This document shows positions 17,755-28,100 of a DNA stretch of 64,000 nt, in pieces. The translations under genes were made by a program, and so were the position numbers. The stretch is from Burkholderiales bacterium PBB2 (GTDB lineage Bacteria; Pseudomonadota; Gammaproteobacteria; Burkholderiales; Burkholderiaceae_C). The first letter of the stretch is position 1; every line of letters starts with the position of its first letter. The stretch is from the NCBI GenBank assembly GCA_002255955.1, contig NKIM01000010.1, positions 83,590-147,589 on the forward strand, in the 5' to 3' direction. The notes below the pieces were generated by a model that worked only from the letters and a program-made list of their open reading frames with translations, was not told where the DNA came from and did no database searches.

Positions 17755-18798
17755 ATGGAAGAACATCTGGACCTGAGCCGCGAGTTTCCCGCCCCAAGCC
17801 TGCAAGAGGCGGTGCTCAAGCTCAAATCCCGCAAGGCCAGCGCCCGCGTGCCGGCCGGTCTCAGCGAAAAACTGCTGAGCCAGGCACCCGCCATGATCGA
17901 AGTCGACGGCCGCAGCTACCCGCGCGGTACCGAAGCGGTGGAGATCAAGTCCCTGAGCAAGGCCGCGGCGCTCAGCGACAAGGGCATTGAAACCGGGACC
18001 GAAGCCTTCATCCCCGAGCATGTCGATGTTGAATTCAGCGCCCGCCTGGAGCCGGCCAGCCTGCGCCGGCCCAAGTTCATCGAGCGCTTGGACTACCTGC
18101 CTGAAGCCAAACCGGGGGCCAAGACCATCTTCGGCGCCGACGGCCGGCGCGTGTTCTACAGCAATGCCTACCCCTGGCGCTGCAATGGCCGGGTAGAAAG
18201 CCCGCTGGGCAACGGCAGCGGCGTGATGGTGGGGCCGCGCCATCTGCTGACCTGCTCGCATGTGATCGACTGGCGACCCAACAACACCACGGGCTGGCTC
18301 AAGTTCACGCCGATGTACTACAACGGCAGCGCGCCCTACGGCGCAGCCTACGGGGTGCGCACCTATTTCAAGGTCAAGGTGACGCCGCCCTCCATCGACA
18401 GCAACGAGGCCAAGTTCGACTACGTGGTGGTGGTGCTGGATCGCAATGTCGGCAATGCCACCGGCTGGCTGGGCACCAAGTCCTACAGCGACAGCTGGGA
18501 CGGCGGCGCCTACTGGACCCATGTCGGCTACCCCGGCGACCTGACCGGTGGCCAGCGCCCGATCTGGCAGGAAGGCATCGCCCTGGACGGTGATTTCTGG
18601 AGCCCGGACTCGCATGAAAGCATGAGCCACCAGGGCGATGTCTGGCCGGGCCAGAGTGGCGGTGCGTTCTGGGGCTACTGGGATGGCCAGCCCTATGCCG
18701 TGGCCGTGCAAAGCGCCCACAACGCCAGCAACAACTTCGCCAGCGGCGGCTCGGATCTGGTGGACCTGGTGATCCGCGCGCGCAACGAGCACCCCTGA
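17755..18798 (+). CDS. Trypsin-like serine protease (S1 family), no signal peptide
   Basis: A 347-residue protein whose C-terminal 200 residues form a chymotrypsin-fold protease: GSGVMVGPRHLLTCSHVID with His169, FDYVVVVLD with Asp222 and WPGQSGGAFWG with Ser301. The first 135 residues have no recognised domain and look like a propeptide or adaptor. No N-terminal signal peptide or anchor is visible, which is odd for this family. A ribosome site (GGGAG) lies before the ATG at 17755; the frame continues upstream but is unlike protein. Another protease of the same general type is encoded at 59.5 kb. Confidence 0.82.
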   Translation: MEEHLDLSREFPAPSLQEAVLKLKSRKASARVPAGLSEKLLSQAPAMIEVDGRSYPRGTEAVEIKSLSKAAALSDKGIETGTEAFIPEHVDVEFSARLEPASLRRPKFIERLDYLPEAKPGAKTIFGADGRRVFYSNAYPWRCNGRVESPLGNGSGVMVGPRHLLTCSHVIDWRPNNTTGWLKFTPMYYNGSAPYGAAYGVRTYFKVKVTPPSIDSNEAKFDYVVVVLDRNVGNATGWLGTKSYSDSWDGGAYWTHVGYPGDLTGGQRPIWQEGIALDGDFWSPDSHESMSHQGDVWPGQSGGAFWGYWDGQPYAVAVQSAHNASNNFASGGSDLVDLVIRARNEHP

Positions 18799-18906
18799 GC
18801 CTGCGGCCTCCACAACCGCCTGAGCTGAGGTCGAAGGCGCGGCAGCGTTCTGGCCCGAGAATCGGGCCCAACGCTGCTGCCGGCCGCCGTGCCGAACCTG
18901 TCGACC

Positions 18907-20067
18907 ATGAAGCCTTCTTCGCCCCAGCCCTCCTCGGCCCCGCATGACGCGCCGCGCCAGGACATCACCCGGATCCTGTTGGCCGTGCTGGCCGTGGCCC
19001 TGCTGATCTTTGCCTCGCTTTGGGTCCTGCAGCCCTTTCTGGGCGCCAGCGTCTGGGCCACCATGGTGGTGGTGGCCACCTGGCCTTTGATGGAAAGCTT
19101 GCAGACCCGGCTCTGGGGCCGGCGTGGTCTGGCCACGGGCGTGATGGTGCTGGGCCTGCTGCTGCTGCTTTTTGTGCCGCTGTCGATTGCGCTGTCCACC
19201 GTGGTGTCACATGCCGACCAGGTGATGAGTTGGGCGCCCAAGCTGCTCGATGCGGAGATCCCCGAACCGCCCACTTGGTTGGCCGGCCTGCCTGTGATCG
19301 GTGAAAACCTGGCGGCCTTCTGGCACAAGGTGGCGCAAGAGGGCCTGAGCTCACTGCTGGCCATGATCAAACCCTATGTCGGCAGCAGCCTCAAGTGGAC
19401 GGCCGCGCAAGCTGGCAATCTGGGCATGGTCGGCCTGCAGTTCCTGCTGACCGTGGCCATCGCGGCCATCCTCTACAGCGAGGGCGAGAACGCCGTCCAG
19501 CATGTGCGCCGTTTCGTCCGCCGCTTGGCCGGGGAGCAAGGCGACGCCGTCGTCACCCTGGCCGGCCAGGCCATCCGCGGCGTGGCCCTGGGCATTGTGG
19601 TCACCGCCCTGGTGCAAACCGCGCTGGGCGGCCTGGGCCTGTGGATCAGCGGCGTGCCCTTCGCCGGCCTGCTGAGCGCCGTGATGCTGATGGCCTGCCT
19701 GGCCCAGATCGGCCCGGCCCTGGTGCTGGCGCCGGCCGTGGCCTGGTTGTACTGGAGTGGCGACAGCGGCTGGGCCACGGTGCTGCTGATCTGGACCCTG
19801 CTGGTGACCACGCTGGACAACTTCCTCCGCCCCTGGCTGATCAAGAAGGGCGCCGACCTGCCCTTGCTGCTGATCTTCGCCGGTGTGATCGGCGGCTTGT
19901 TGGCCTTCGGCCTGGTGGGCCTGTTCATCGGCCCGGTGGTGCTGGCCGTGACCTACACCTTGCTGGAAGCCTGGATCAACGAGGGCCTGCCGGCGAAGGC
20001 ACAGGCGCTGCGCGAGAAGACGGCGGCGCGCCAGGCTTCAGGCGGGCGCCGCGCACCTCGAAACTGA
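18907..20067 (+). CDS. AI-2E family transporter (YdiK-like permease)
   Basis: A 386-residue membrane protein of the AI-2 exporter-like family: two helices at the N-terminus, a large soluble segment (about 85-160), then five to six helices ending with the family pattern GLFIGPVVLAVTYTLLEAW. The substrate is unknown for most members. The ATG at 18907 and a GTG at 18889 are both possible starts. The last 92 bases overlap the 3' end of pbpC on the other strand. Confidence 0.85.
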   Translation: MKPSSPQPSSAPHDAPRQDITRILLAVLAVALLIFASLWVLQPFLGASVWATMVVVATWPLMESLQTRLWGRRGLATGVMVLGLLLLLFVPLSIALSTVVSHADQVMSWAPKLLDAEIPEPPTWLAGLPVIGENLAAFWHKVAQEGLSSLLAMIKPYVGSSLKWTAAQAGNLGMVGLQFLLTVAIAAILYSEGENAVQHVRRFVRRLAGEQGDAVVTLAGQAIRGVALGIVVTALVQTALGGLGLWISGVPFAGLLSAVMLMACLAQIGPALVLAPAVAWLYWSGDSGWATVLLIWTLLVTTLDNFLRPWLIKKGADLPLLLIFAGVIGGLLAFGLVGLFIGPVVLAVTYTLLEAWINEGLPAKAQALREKTAARQASGGRRAPRN

Positions 20068-22150
20068 TGCGCTGCAGCTCGCGGCCGCGGCCGTCCAGCA
20101 GGCGCAGCTGATGCCGCCCCGGCCAGGGCGCCCAGTTCAGCTGACGCCCGCGGCCGAGGATATTGCCGTCCAGCTCCCATTGGCCGTCCTGCCCCTCGAA
20201 GCGGATCTTCTGTGCCTGCGGGGGCATGTCGGGGTCGAGCGCAAACAGGCTGCCGTCCACCGGGCTGACGATGCCCAGGGCCGAAGCCTGGCGCTGCAAC
20301 TGGCTGCCCGCGCCCCAGCGCGCCTGCTCGGTGCCGCGCACAAACCACTCGCGCCGTGCCGGTTCGGCCACGCCGTCGAACTGAACCGTCAGCGGCAGGA
20401 CTGTGGCCGGCGCCGCCGGCGCACGCGAAGGCCGGCCTTGGTGCAGATAGCGCATCAGCCCGGCCCAGACCGGCGCCGCGCCGCTGATGCCGCTGACCCC
20501 GTGCATCGGCGCGCCACTGGCATTGCCGACCCAGACACCCACGGTGTAACGATCACTGAAACCCAGGCACCAGTTGTCGCGCATGTCCTTGCTGGTGCCG
20601 GTCTTGACCGCCGCATAGCTGGCCAGCGCCAGCGGGCTGTCCAGGCCGAAACCGATGGCGCGGGCGTTGTTGTCGGCCAGCATGTCAGCGACGATGAAGC
20701 TGGCCCCGGCGTCGGCCACACGGCGGCGGCCGGCCTGCGCTTGGGGCACCTGCGCCAGAAACTGCACTGGCCCCAGCACGCCCCCATTGGCCAGGCTGCG
20801 GTAGGCATTGGCCAGGTTTAGCAAAGACACATCGGCGCTGCCCAGGGCCAGCGAGAGGCCGTAAAAACCTGCCGTCTCGCCCAGCTGCAGGCCGAGCTGG
20901 TTCAGGCGCTCAAACACCGCGTCGCTGCCCAGCATGGCCATCAGGCGCACGGCGGGTACATTGAGGCTGCTGCCCAGGGCACTGCGCGCAGAGACGAAAC
21001 CCTTGAACTGGCGGTCGTAGTTCTGCGGCACGTAGAGGCCCGCGGGCGTGTTGATTTGCGCCGGTGAATCCTCCAGCAGGCTGGCGGCCGTGATCAGGCG
21101 CCGCTCCAGCGCCAGCTGGTAGATGAAGGGCTTGAGCGTGGAGCCCGGCTGGCGCCGTGCCAGCACGCCGTCCACCTGGGCGGCGGCCGAGAAGGCGCCG
21201 CTGCTGCCCACCCAGGCGCGCACCTGGCCGCTGGCGTTGTCGAGCACGAGTACCGCGCCGTCTTCGACATTGCGGCCGTTCAGCTCGGCCAGCTGGCTCT
21301 TGAGCAGCTGTGCGGCATAACGCTGCAGATGAGCGTCCAGGCTGCTGCGCTGGCGCGCCGGGCCCTCGGGGCGCAGCAGCTGGCGGGCGATATGCGGCGC
21401 CAGCTGCTCGCCCAAGGGCATGGTGGCCGGGCGCAGCAAGGCCGCCTCGGCTTGGCCGGCCACGGCCTCGCAACCCAGGCCTTGCAGCTTGAGCAGGCCG
21501 CAGGCGCGCTGGCTCCAGGCGGCCGCGCTGGCATTGGGCGCGCGCAGCAAAGCGGCGGCCAGGGCACCCTCCACCGCCGTCAAGCCAGCCGGATGCTTGC
21601 CGAACAGCACTTGCGAGAGCGCATGGATGCCGACCAGCTCGCCGCGAAAGGGCACGCTGTTGACATAGGCCTCGAGGATTTGCGCCTTGGTCCAGCGCCG
21701 TTCCAGCTGGGCTGCCAGCCAGACCTGGCCCAGCTTCTGGCCGGCGCTGCGGCCGCCGGCCGGGCGGGCCAGGCCGGCGTCGATCAAGCCGGCCAGCTGC
21801 ATGGTCACCGTCGACGCACCGCGCGTGCGCTGGTTCCAGAGATTGGCCCAAGCGCTGCTGGCCACGGCGCCCCAATCGACGCCGCTGTGCTGGTAGAAGC
21901 GCCGGTCCTCGCCCAGCAAAATCGCCTGCAGCAAGGCCGGCGAGAGCTGGTTCAAAGGCAGCCAGTCCAGCGCGCGCCGCTGAGGATCCAGGCGCAGGGT
22001 CTGCAGCGGCTCGCCACGGCGGTCCAGCAAGGTGTAGTCCGACACGCGGTGCGCGGCCTTCAGCTCCTGGAAGCTGGGCTGGGCCCAGGCCGGTGCACTC
22101 GCGGCGAGCAGGCCGGCCAGCAGCCATGCCCCGCGAGCGCCACTCCTCAA
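19976..22150 (-). CDS. pbpC: Penicillin-binding protein 1C
   Basis: A 724-residue bifunctional peptidoglycan synthase. After a signal-anchor (LLAGLLAASAPAWA) comes a GT51 glycosyltransferase domain (EDRRFYQHSGVDWGA, RGASTVTMQLA) and a transpeptidase domain with SxxK in GSTLKPF (about residue 337) and KTGTS about 515. The C-terminal PBP1C domain (about 630-710) follows. It starts with TTG at 22150, with GGAGGTGG at proper spacing and overlapping the stop of the alpha-2-macroglobulin gene (TTGA). This coupling matches the known yfhM-pbpC pairing: cell-wall repair together with protease trapping. Confidence 0.93.
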   Translation of the reverse strand: MRSGARGAWLLAGLLAASAPAWAQPSFQELKAAHRVSDYTLLDRRGEPLQTLRLDPQRRALDWLPLNQLSPALLQAILLGEDRRFYQHSGVDWGAVASSAWANLWNQRTRGASTVTMQLAGLIDAGLARPAGGRSAGQKLGQVWLAAQLERRWTKAQILEAYVNSVPFRGELVGIHALSQVLFGKHPAGLTAVEGALAAALLRAPNASAAAWSQRACGLLKLQGLGCEAVAGQAEAALLRPATMPLGEQLAPHIARQLLRPEGPARQRSSLDAHLQRYAAQLLKSQLAELNGRNVEDGAVLVLDNASGQVRAWVGSSGAFSAAAQVDGVLARRQPGSTLKPFIYQLALERRLITAASLLEDSPAQINTPAGLYVPQNYDRQFKGFVSARSALGSSLNVPAVRLMAMLGSDAVFERLNQLGLQLGETAGFYGLSLALGSADVSLLNLANAYRSLANGGVLGPVQFLAQVPQAQAGRRRVADAGASFIVADMLADNNARAIGFGLDSPLALASYAAVKTGTSKDMRDNWCLGFSDRYTVGVWVGNASGAPMHGVSGISGAAPVWAGLMRYLHQGRPSRAPAAPATVLPLTVQFDGVAEPARREWFVRGTEQARWGAGSQLQRQASALGIVSPVDGSLFALDPDMPPQAQKIRFEGQDGQWELDGNILGRGRQLNWAPWPGRHQLRLLDGRGRELQRISFEVRGARLKPGAPPSSRAAPVPSPAGPR

Positions 22151-25100
22151 GGTGCCACCTCCAGCGCCGCCTGCGGCAGCTCGGCAAAGTTCTCGGGCGC
22201 GTACATGGCCTCGACCCGGGTGCCGGGCAGCTGGAAGCGGCCGGCATTGTTCAGGCGCACGGTGTACTCCAGCACATGCTTGCCGCGCGGCAGGCGCTCG
22301 AAGTAGGCGCGCCAGGCCTCGTGGCTGCGCTCCTCAAAGCTGGGGCGCACGCGTGCATCGTCGGCCGCCTCATTGCTACGACTGAGCTCGGCCACGCGCT
22401 CGGCGCCGAGGATGGCGCCGCCCGCCGGCAGCGGATCGGCCAGCACCACCCAGGCCATATCGCTGCCCGCCTCCAGCTCCAGGCGCACGCGCAGCACATC
22501 GCCACGGCTCCAGCGCCCGGCCACCTTCTGCTCCACGGCCTGCACCGTGCGTTGCAGGCGGTAGCCCGCGCTAGCGGCCTGCTTGAGCGGCACGGCCGCC
22601 AGCGATTGCACGGTCAGCCAGGGCTTGCCCGCACCCTTGTGCTCCACGTTCAGGGTGCCGCTGTTCCAGGGCAGCAGGAGCTTGCCGCCTTCGGGCTGGC
22701 GCGTCCAATCCAGGACTTGCAGCGGCGCCGGGCTCAGCGTTGCCTCCGTCTTGCCTGCGGGCTTGACGCCCTCAAAGCGAGCCGCGAACTTGTCCAGCGC
22801 CAGCACGCCCCAGAGATTGGCCGTGGTGCTGCTCCAGGCTCCACGCTGCTGGCGGCCCAGGCTGCCCTGCAGCAGGCGCGGCAGCTCCTCGGCCCAGCCG
22901 GCTTCATCCAGGACGGCCAGCATCAGGCGCGAGGCGTTGGCATCGGCGCTGTCCATCAGCCACCACCAGGCATCGCTCTCTTCGGTGCTGAAACGCAGCA
23001 CCGTGCCCTGGTAGCTCAGGCGGCTGCGCAGCAAGGCCTGGGCCTCGGCCAGGCGCTGGGCACGCTGCGGCGCCTGCGCCATGCGCTTGTGAATGTTGAG
23101 CCAGTCGATCACGGCGGCCGTCGGCCAGGCTCCCAGGGCCTTGGCGTTGACGGTGCTGAGCCCCGCGGGCGTGGCGCGGCCGTAGCGCGACAAGGCCTCT
23201 AGCGCCGCCAGGCGGCGCACATCAGCATCCAGCTCGGCGCTGCGCGGCGACCAGCTGGGGCGGCTGATGCGTCCGTCGATATAGGCCGTCAGGCCTTGCA
23301 GCATCTTCTCGCGCAGGGCCACCGGGATGTCGCGCCCAGCCTCGTGTGCGGCGGCCAGCAGGTAGGCGGTCAGGCGCTCGCTGCCGCGCGGCGCCTCATC
23401 GGGGCGCGGCGGGAAGTAGTGGGCCAGACCATCGCGGTCCAGGTAGGACGGCATGGCCGCCAGCACCGCCTGCCACAGCGCTGCGTCATGCAGACCCAGG
23501 GCCTTGGAGGTTTGCTGCTCCAGGCAGCTGTAGGGGTAGGTTTCAAAGAAGCGCCTCGGCCCGGGCAGATCGCCGGCCAGGCGGCGCTGCAGCACCAGCT
23601 GCACGCCACCGCGCTTGGCGCCGGATTCGGGCCAGGCGCCAGCGGGCGGCGCCACGGGCAGACTCATGCGGCCATCGAGCTGGCTCAGGCTGGCCTGCCA
23701 GACCTGCACCGGCACGGCGGGCAGCACGCGCTGGCTGACGCGCAGCTGGTCGCGCGCCAATGCAGGGCCGGGGCTGGCCGCGCCCTGCTCCGTCGCCGTG
23801 GCCTGCCACTGCAAGGCCTGCGCGCCCTCGGGCACCTTGAGCGTCCAACTCAGCTCACGCGCTTCACCGGCCGCCAGCTTCAAACTCTGGGCCGGCAGCT
23901 GCAGCACCGGCAGAGCAGGAGCGGCCCCATCCGCCGCCTGAGGCTGCGCCTGCAACTCGGCCCGCAGATTCATCGCCCGGCCGCTGCTGTTGCGCAGGGT
24001 CAGATTGGCCTGAAACTCATCGCCCTCGCGCACCAGCGGCGGCAGGCCGGACAGCACTTGCAGATCCTGCGTCACCCGCACCGTGGCCTGGCCCGTGCCG
24101 AACTGGTGGCTGCCGGCATCGGCCACGGCGACCAGGCGGAAGCTGGTCAGTGAATCGTTGAGCGGCACCTCGATCAGCGCTTCGCCGCGCGCATCGAGCT
24201 TGACCGTGCTGCGCCAGAGCAAGAGCGTATCGAAGAGCTCGCGGGTGGGCGCACGGCCCCCGCCGCCGCCGGCCGCCACCGCCTTGCGGCCGTAGTGGCG
24301 CCGGCCGATGATTTCGCTCTGCGCCGTGGCCGTGTCCACGCCCCAGCTGCGCTGCTGGATCATGGCCGGCAGCAGCTCCCAGCTGCCGTTGCCGCGCAGG
24401 GCCAGCAGGCCTTCGTCCACGGCGGCAAAAGCCAGTTCAGCGCCGGGCACCGGGCGGCCATCCTGGGTGACCTGCACGCGGGTACGCACGGTTTCACGCA
24501 CGCCGTACTGGCTCTTCTCCGGGCTGACCTTGACCTGCAGCTGGTGCTCGGCCAGGCCCACCTGCACGGCGGCCACGCCAAGCTTGAAGGACGGCTTGGC
24601 CAGGTCCACCATGGCCGTGGGCGCCGGGGTGTTGCGCCCCTCGCGCCAGGCGGCCCACCAGTTGAGCGGCTCGCGCCAGCCCCAGCTGAAGAAAGAATAC
24701 CAAGGCACCTGCTGGATGCGCCCACGCAGGGCCAGCACACTGACGTAGACATTGGGCGCCCAAGCGCGCTCGATCTTGAGCTCGAAGCTGGGGTCGCGGC
24801 CGGTCAGCTTGACGACGCGGGTGTCGATCACGCCCTCGCGCTCGATCGCCACCAGGGCCGTGGCCTCACGAAAGGGCATGCGCACCTGGAAACGTGCGGT
24901 CTGGCCCGGCTCATAACGCTTCTTTTCAGCGAGCACATCGATGCGGTCGTCGTTGTCCTGGGCAAACCAGAGTTCACCCTCCTGGCTCATCCAGGCGCTG
25001 GCCGCCGCCTGGCTGGGCCGGCCTTCGCTGTCCTTGGCACTGAGCACCAGCTCCACCTCGCCCGAGACATCGAGCTTGGCCTCGCAGGCCAGAAGGCCCT

Positions 25101-28100
25101 GGGCATCGCTGCTGCCGCTGCAGACCGTGCCCAGGTCCTTGAGTTCGGTGCGGTTGTCGTAGGCATAGAAGCCACCCACCATGCGCTTGCGGCTGCTGAT
25201 GGTCTGTCGCAGCTGCGCCTTGACCTCCAGGCGCTGGCCGGCCACCGGCTTGCCGGCCGTGTCCAGAGCCAAGGCGCTGAAGGCCAGGCTGCCGCGGTTG
25301 TTGGACCAGCTGCGCGTGCGCAGGCCCAGCACCAGCTTGGAGGGCCACAGCGCCACGGTCTGGTTGACGCTGCGCACCTCGCCATTCGGGTCGCTGTAGC
25401 TGAGCTCGGCCAGCAGTTCGCTGGGCCGGCTCAGGGCCGGCAGGTTCTTGATGACGGTTTCGGCCGCGCCCTGGCGGTCGGTGACGGCGGGCTGCTTGTC
25501 CAGCACCAGGCGGGTGTCGCGCGCCGGGCCGGCGCCCTCCTCGCCCTCGCCTTCGTCCTGAAAGCGCTCGGCCTCACCGAGGCCGCGCGGCGGCTCGAAG
25601 CTGAACTCGTCGTAGCCTGGGAAGCGCAGGCTGCGCGGGCGCAGCAAGGCGCTGAACTTGAGCGGCGCCTGGGCCATGGGGCCGCCGGACTGGTAATTGA
25701 GCTGCGCGCCCAGGCGCAGCTCCTTGGGCGCCACCTGCACCGCCTTGGGCGCGCTCAAGGTGGCGCTGATCAGGGGCACGCGGAACTCTTCGACATGGAA
25801 ACTGCCGGCCATCCAGCTGCGGGCTTCGCCGTCACCGGCGCCGCGACTTTCGCGCAGCAGCTCGATGCTGTAGCTGCCCAGCTTGGCGCCGGCGGGTATC
25901 ACCCACTGCGAGCTGGCACTGCGCGGGCTGGGCCAGCTGATCGGCAGCTCGACTTCGCTGCCGCTGCCCAGATGGGTCAGCTTGAGCTTGGTGGGCAGTT
26001 GCTCGGGTGCCGCCAGCTTCAGACCCTGGCGGGTCTCCAGGCGGAAGAAATGCTTCATCGACACGGTCTCGCCGACGCGCAGCAGGCTGCGGTCCAGCAC
26101 CGTGTGAGCGCGCACCTCGGGGCTGCCGGCACCATAAATCGTCGGCAGATTGAAACGCCAGGGCTCGATGCCGCGGTTCCAGTTGCTGAAGACAAAGGCC
26201 ATATCGGGCGCGCCGCCGCCTGCATCGGCTTTCTGAGCCGTCACGAAGAAACCGCGCTCGGCCACGCAACGCTTCTCGTCCCAACCCGGGGGCTGAAGCG
26301 CCTGCTGCACCAGAGCGCGGCCCTGGGCATCGGTGCGGCCGCTCCACAGCGGCTTGCCGGCGCAATCGTGCACCACCACCTCGACCCCCTCGACGGGCTG
26401 GCCGCGATCCAGGCGGGTCACCCAGACCAGGCTGTTCTCGCGCGACCATTTGAAATGGACACCCAGATTGGTGACCAGCACGCCGGTGCGCACAAACATG
26501 GGCGCGGTCTTGTCCAGCAAGGCCTGGCCCAGGCGCGGCGAACGCAGTTCCACCACGTGGTAGCCCGGCTCATTCAGAGGCAGGCCGATGACTTCAAAAG
26601 GCCGCGACTCGGCGCCTTGCGGCGGGGTCGGAGGCGGCGGCAGCTTGAGCGTTTGCGCCTGCGGGTCTTTGTCCAGCAAGGCCAGCTCGCGGCTGGCGAT
26701 GTGGCGCATCTGCTTGCGCGCCACGGGCTGGCCGCGGCCATCGGTCTCTTGCAGGGTCTCGTACCACTGCCCCTCGGGCAGACCGGCCTCACGCGCGCTG
26801 AGCTGGCTTTCGTGATATCGGCTCACCCGCGCATACCAGGCCAGCACCTCAACGGGGCTGCTCAATCGCTTGACGCGAATTTCGCCGGGCGCCTGCGCAG
26901 CGCTACCGCCACCCCAATCGCTTTGCACATGGCGCATGGTGATGGGCAGCAGGGCCGGCTCTTTGCCCCCGGGCTCGCGCTCGATCACACCAAACGGTGC
27001 GGCTGCGAACTTGGCCAGCGGCGGCGATGCACCGGTGGCCACTTGCAGGGGAAAGCTGGCCGCATTGGCCAGAGGCCGGCCGGTCATGTCCTTGATGCCG
27101 GCCGGCATCTGCAGGCTGAACGCGGCGTTCTCGGCCAGCGGAAAGGGAAACTCCAGCATCGACAGCTCGGCCGACTCCTCGCCCTTGGGCTTGAGCGGTT
27201 TCAGCAGCTGGCCCGAGGCCGATTTCAGCGTCAGCTGCAGAGCCTGCTCACGCGGCACCGGCGCACTGAAGAGCACCCGCATTGGCCGCACCGGCATGCA
27301 GGGCACATTGGCACGTTCGCGCTCGCAGGAGAACTCCGCTGTGAAGGGGCGCCGCACCTGGTAGGCATGGGTTTCGTCCGCGCGCCGCTTGGCGGCCGCC
27401 TGGGGCCCCGCGTCGCTGTTGGACCAGAGCAGACGCATCTTGGTGGCCTGCGGCAGCGGCCGCTGGCAGTGCAGCAGCCAATGGCTGCCAGGCAACCGTG
27501 CCGCCGCCTGGCTGCGACCGCGCGACTTGAGTACGGCAGCCAGCGCCTCACCCTGCACCGCCTGCACCGGGATGCGCTCGCCCAGGCCCTCCACCTCGCA
27601 CCAGGCGCGCTGGCGCAGCTGGGTTTCGCTGATGGCGCCGTTGAAACGGAGCAGGAAATGCTGGTCTTCCTCAATTTCGCTGCCCGGCCAGGGTTGCACC
27701 TGCTGCAAACGAACCGGGCCGGTTCGAAAGCTGAAACTCTGCGGTCCGCTGAGCGCGCCACCCACGGCTTTGAAGCTGTCCAGCACGCGCACCTCACAGC
27801 TTTGTTCCGGCCCCACGCCCGAGCCTGGGCTGCCGGCACGCCAGACCCACTCGCGCGCGTTGTTCCATCGACCCTCGTCCAGCTTCAGGCTTTTGCCGCC
27901 GCAACTCAGGCTCACCGGCGCAGGCAGGCGCGGATCGCCTGCGGGCACCACAGGCTCGGAAAAGCTGACACGCAGCTGATGAAACTCAGCCACCTCAGCG
28001 TTGGGAGACACGCTCAAGGTGGCCGCGGACAGCGCCGGCAAGCTCAGGCTCAGCAGAAGCAAACCGGACAGCGATGGAGCCGCCCATGGCGACCGGCTCG

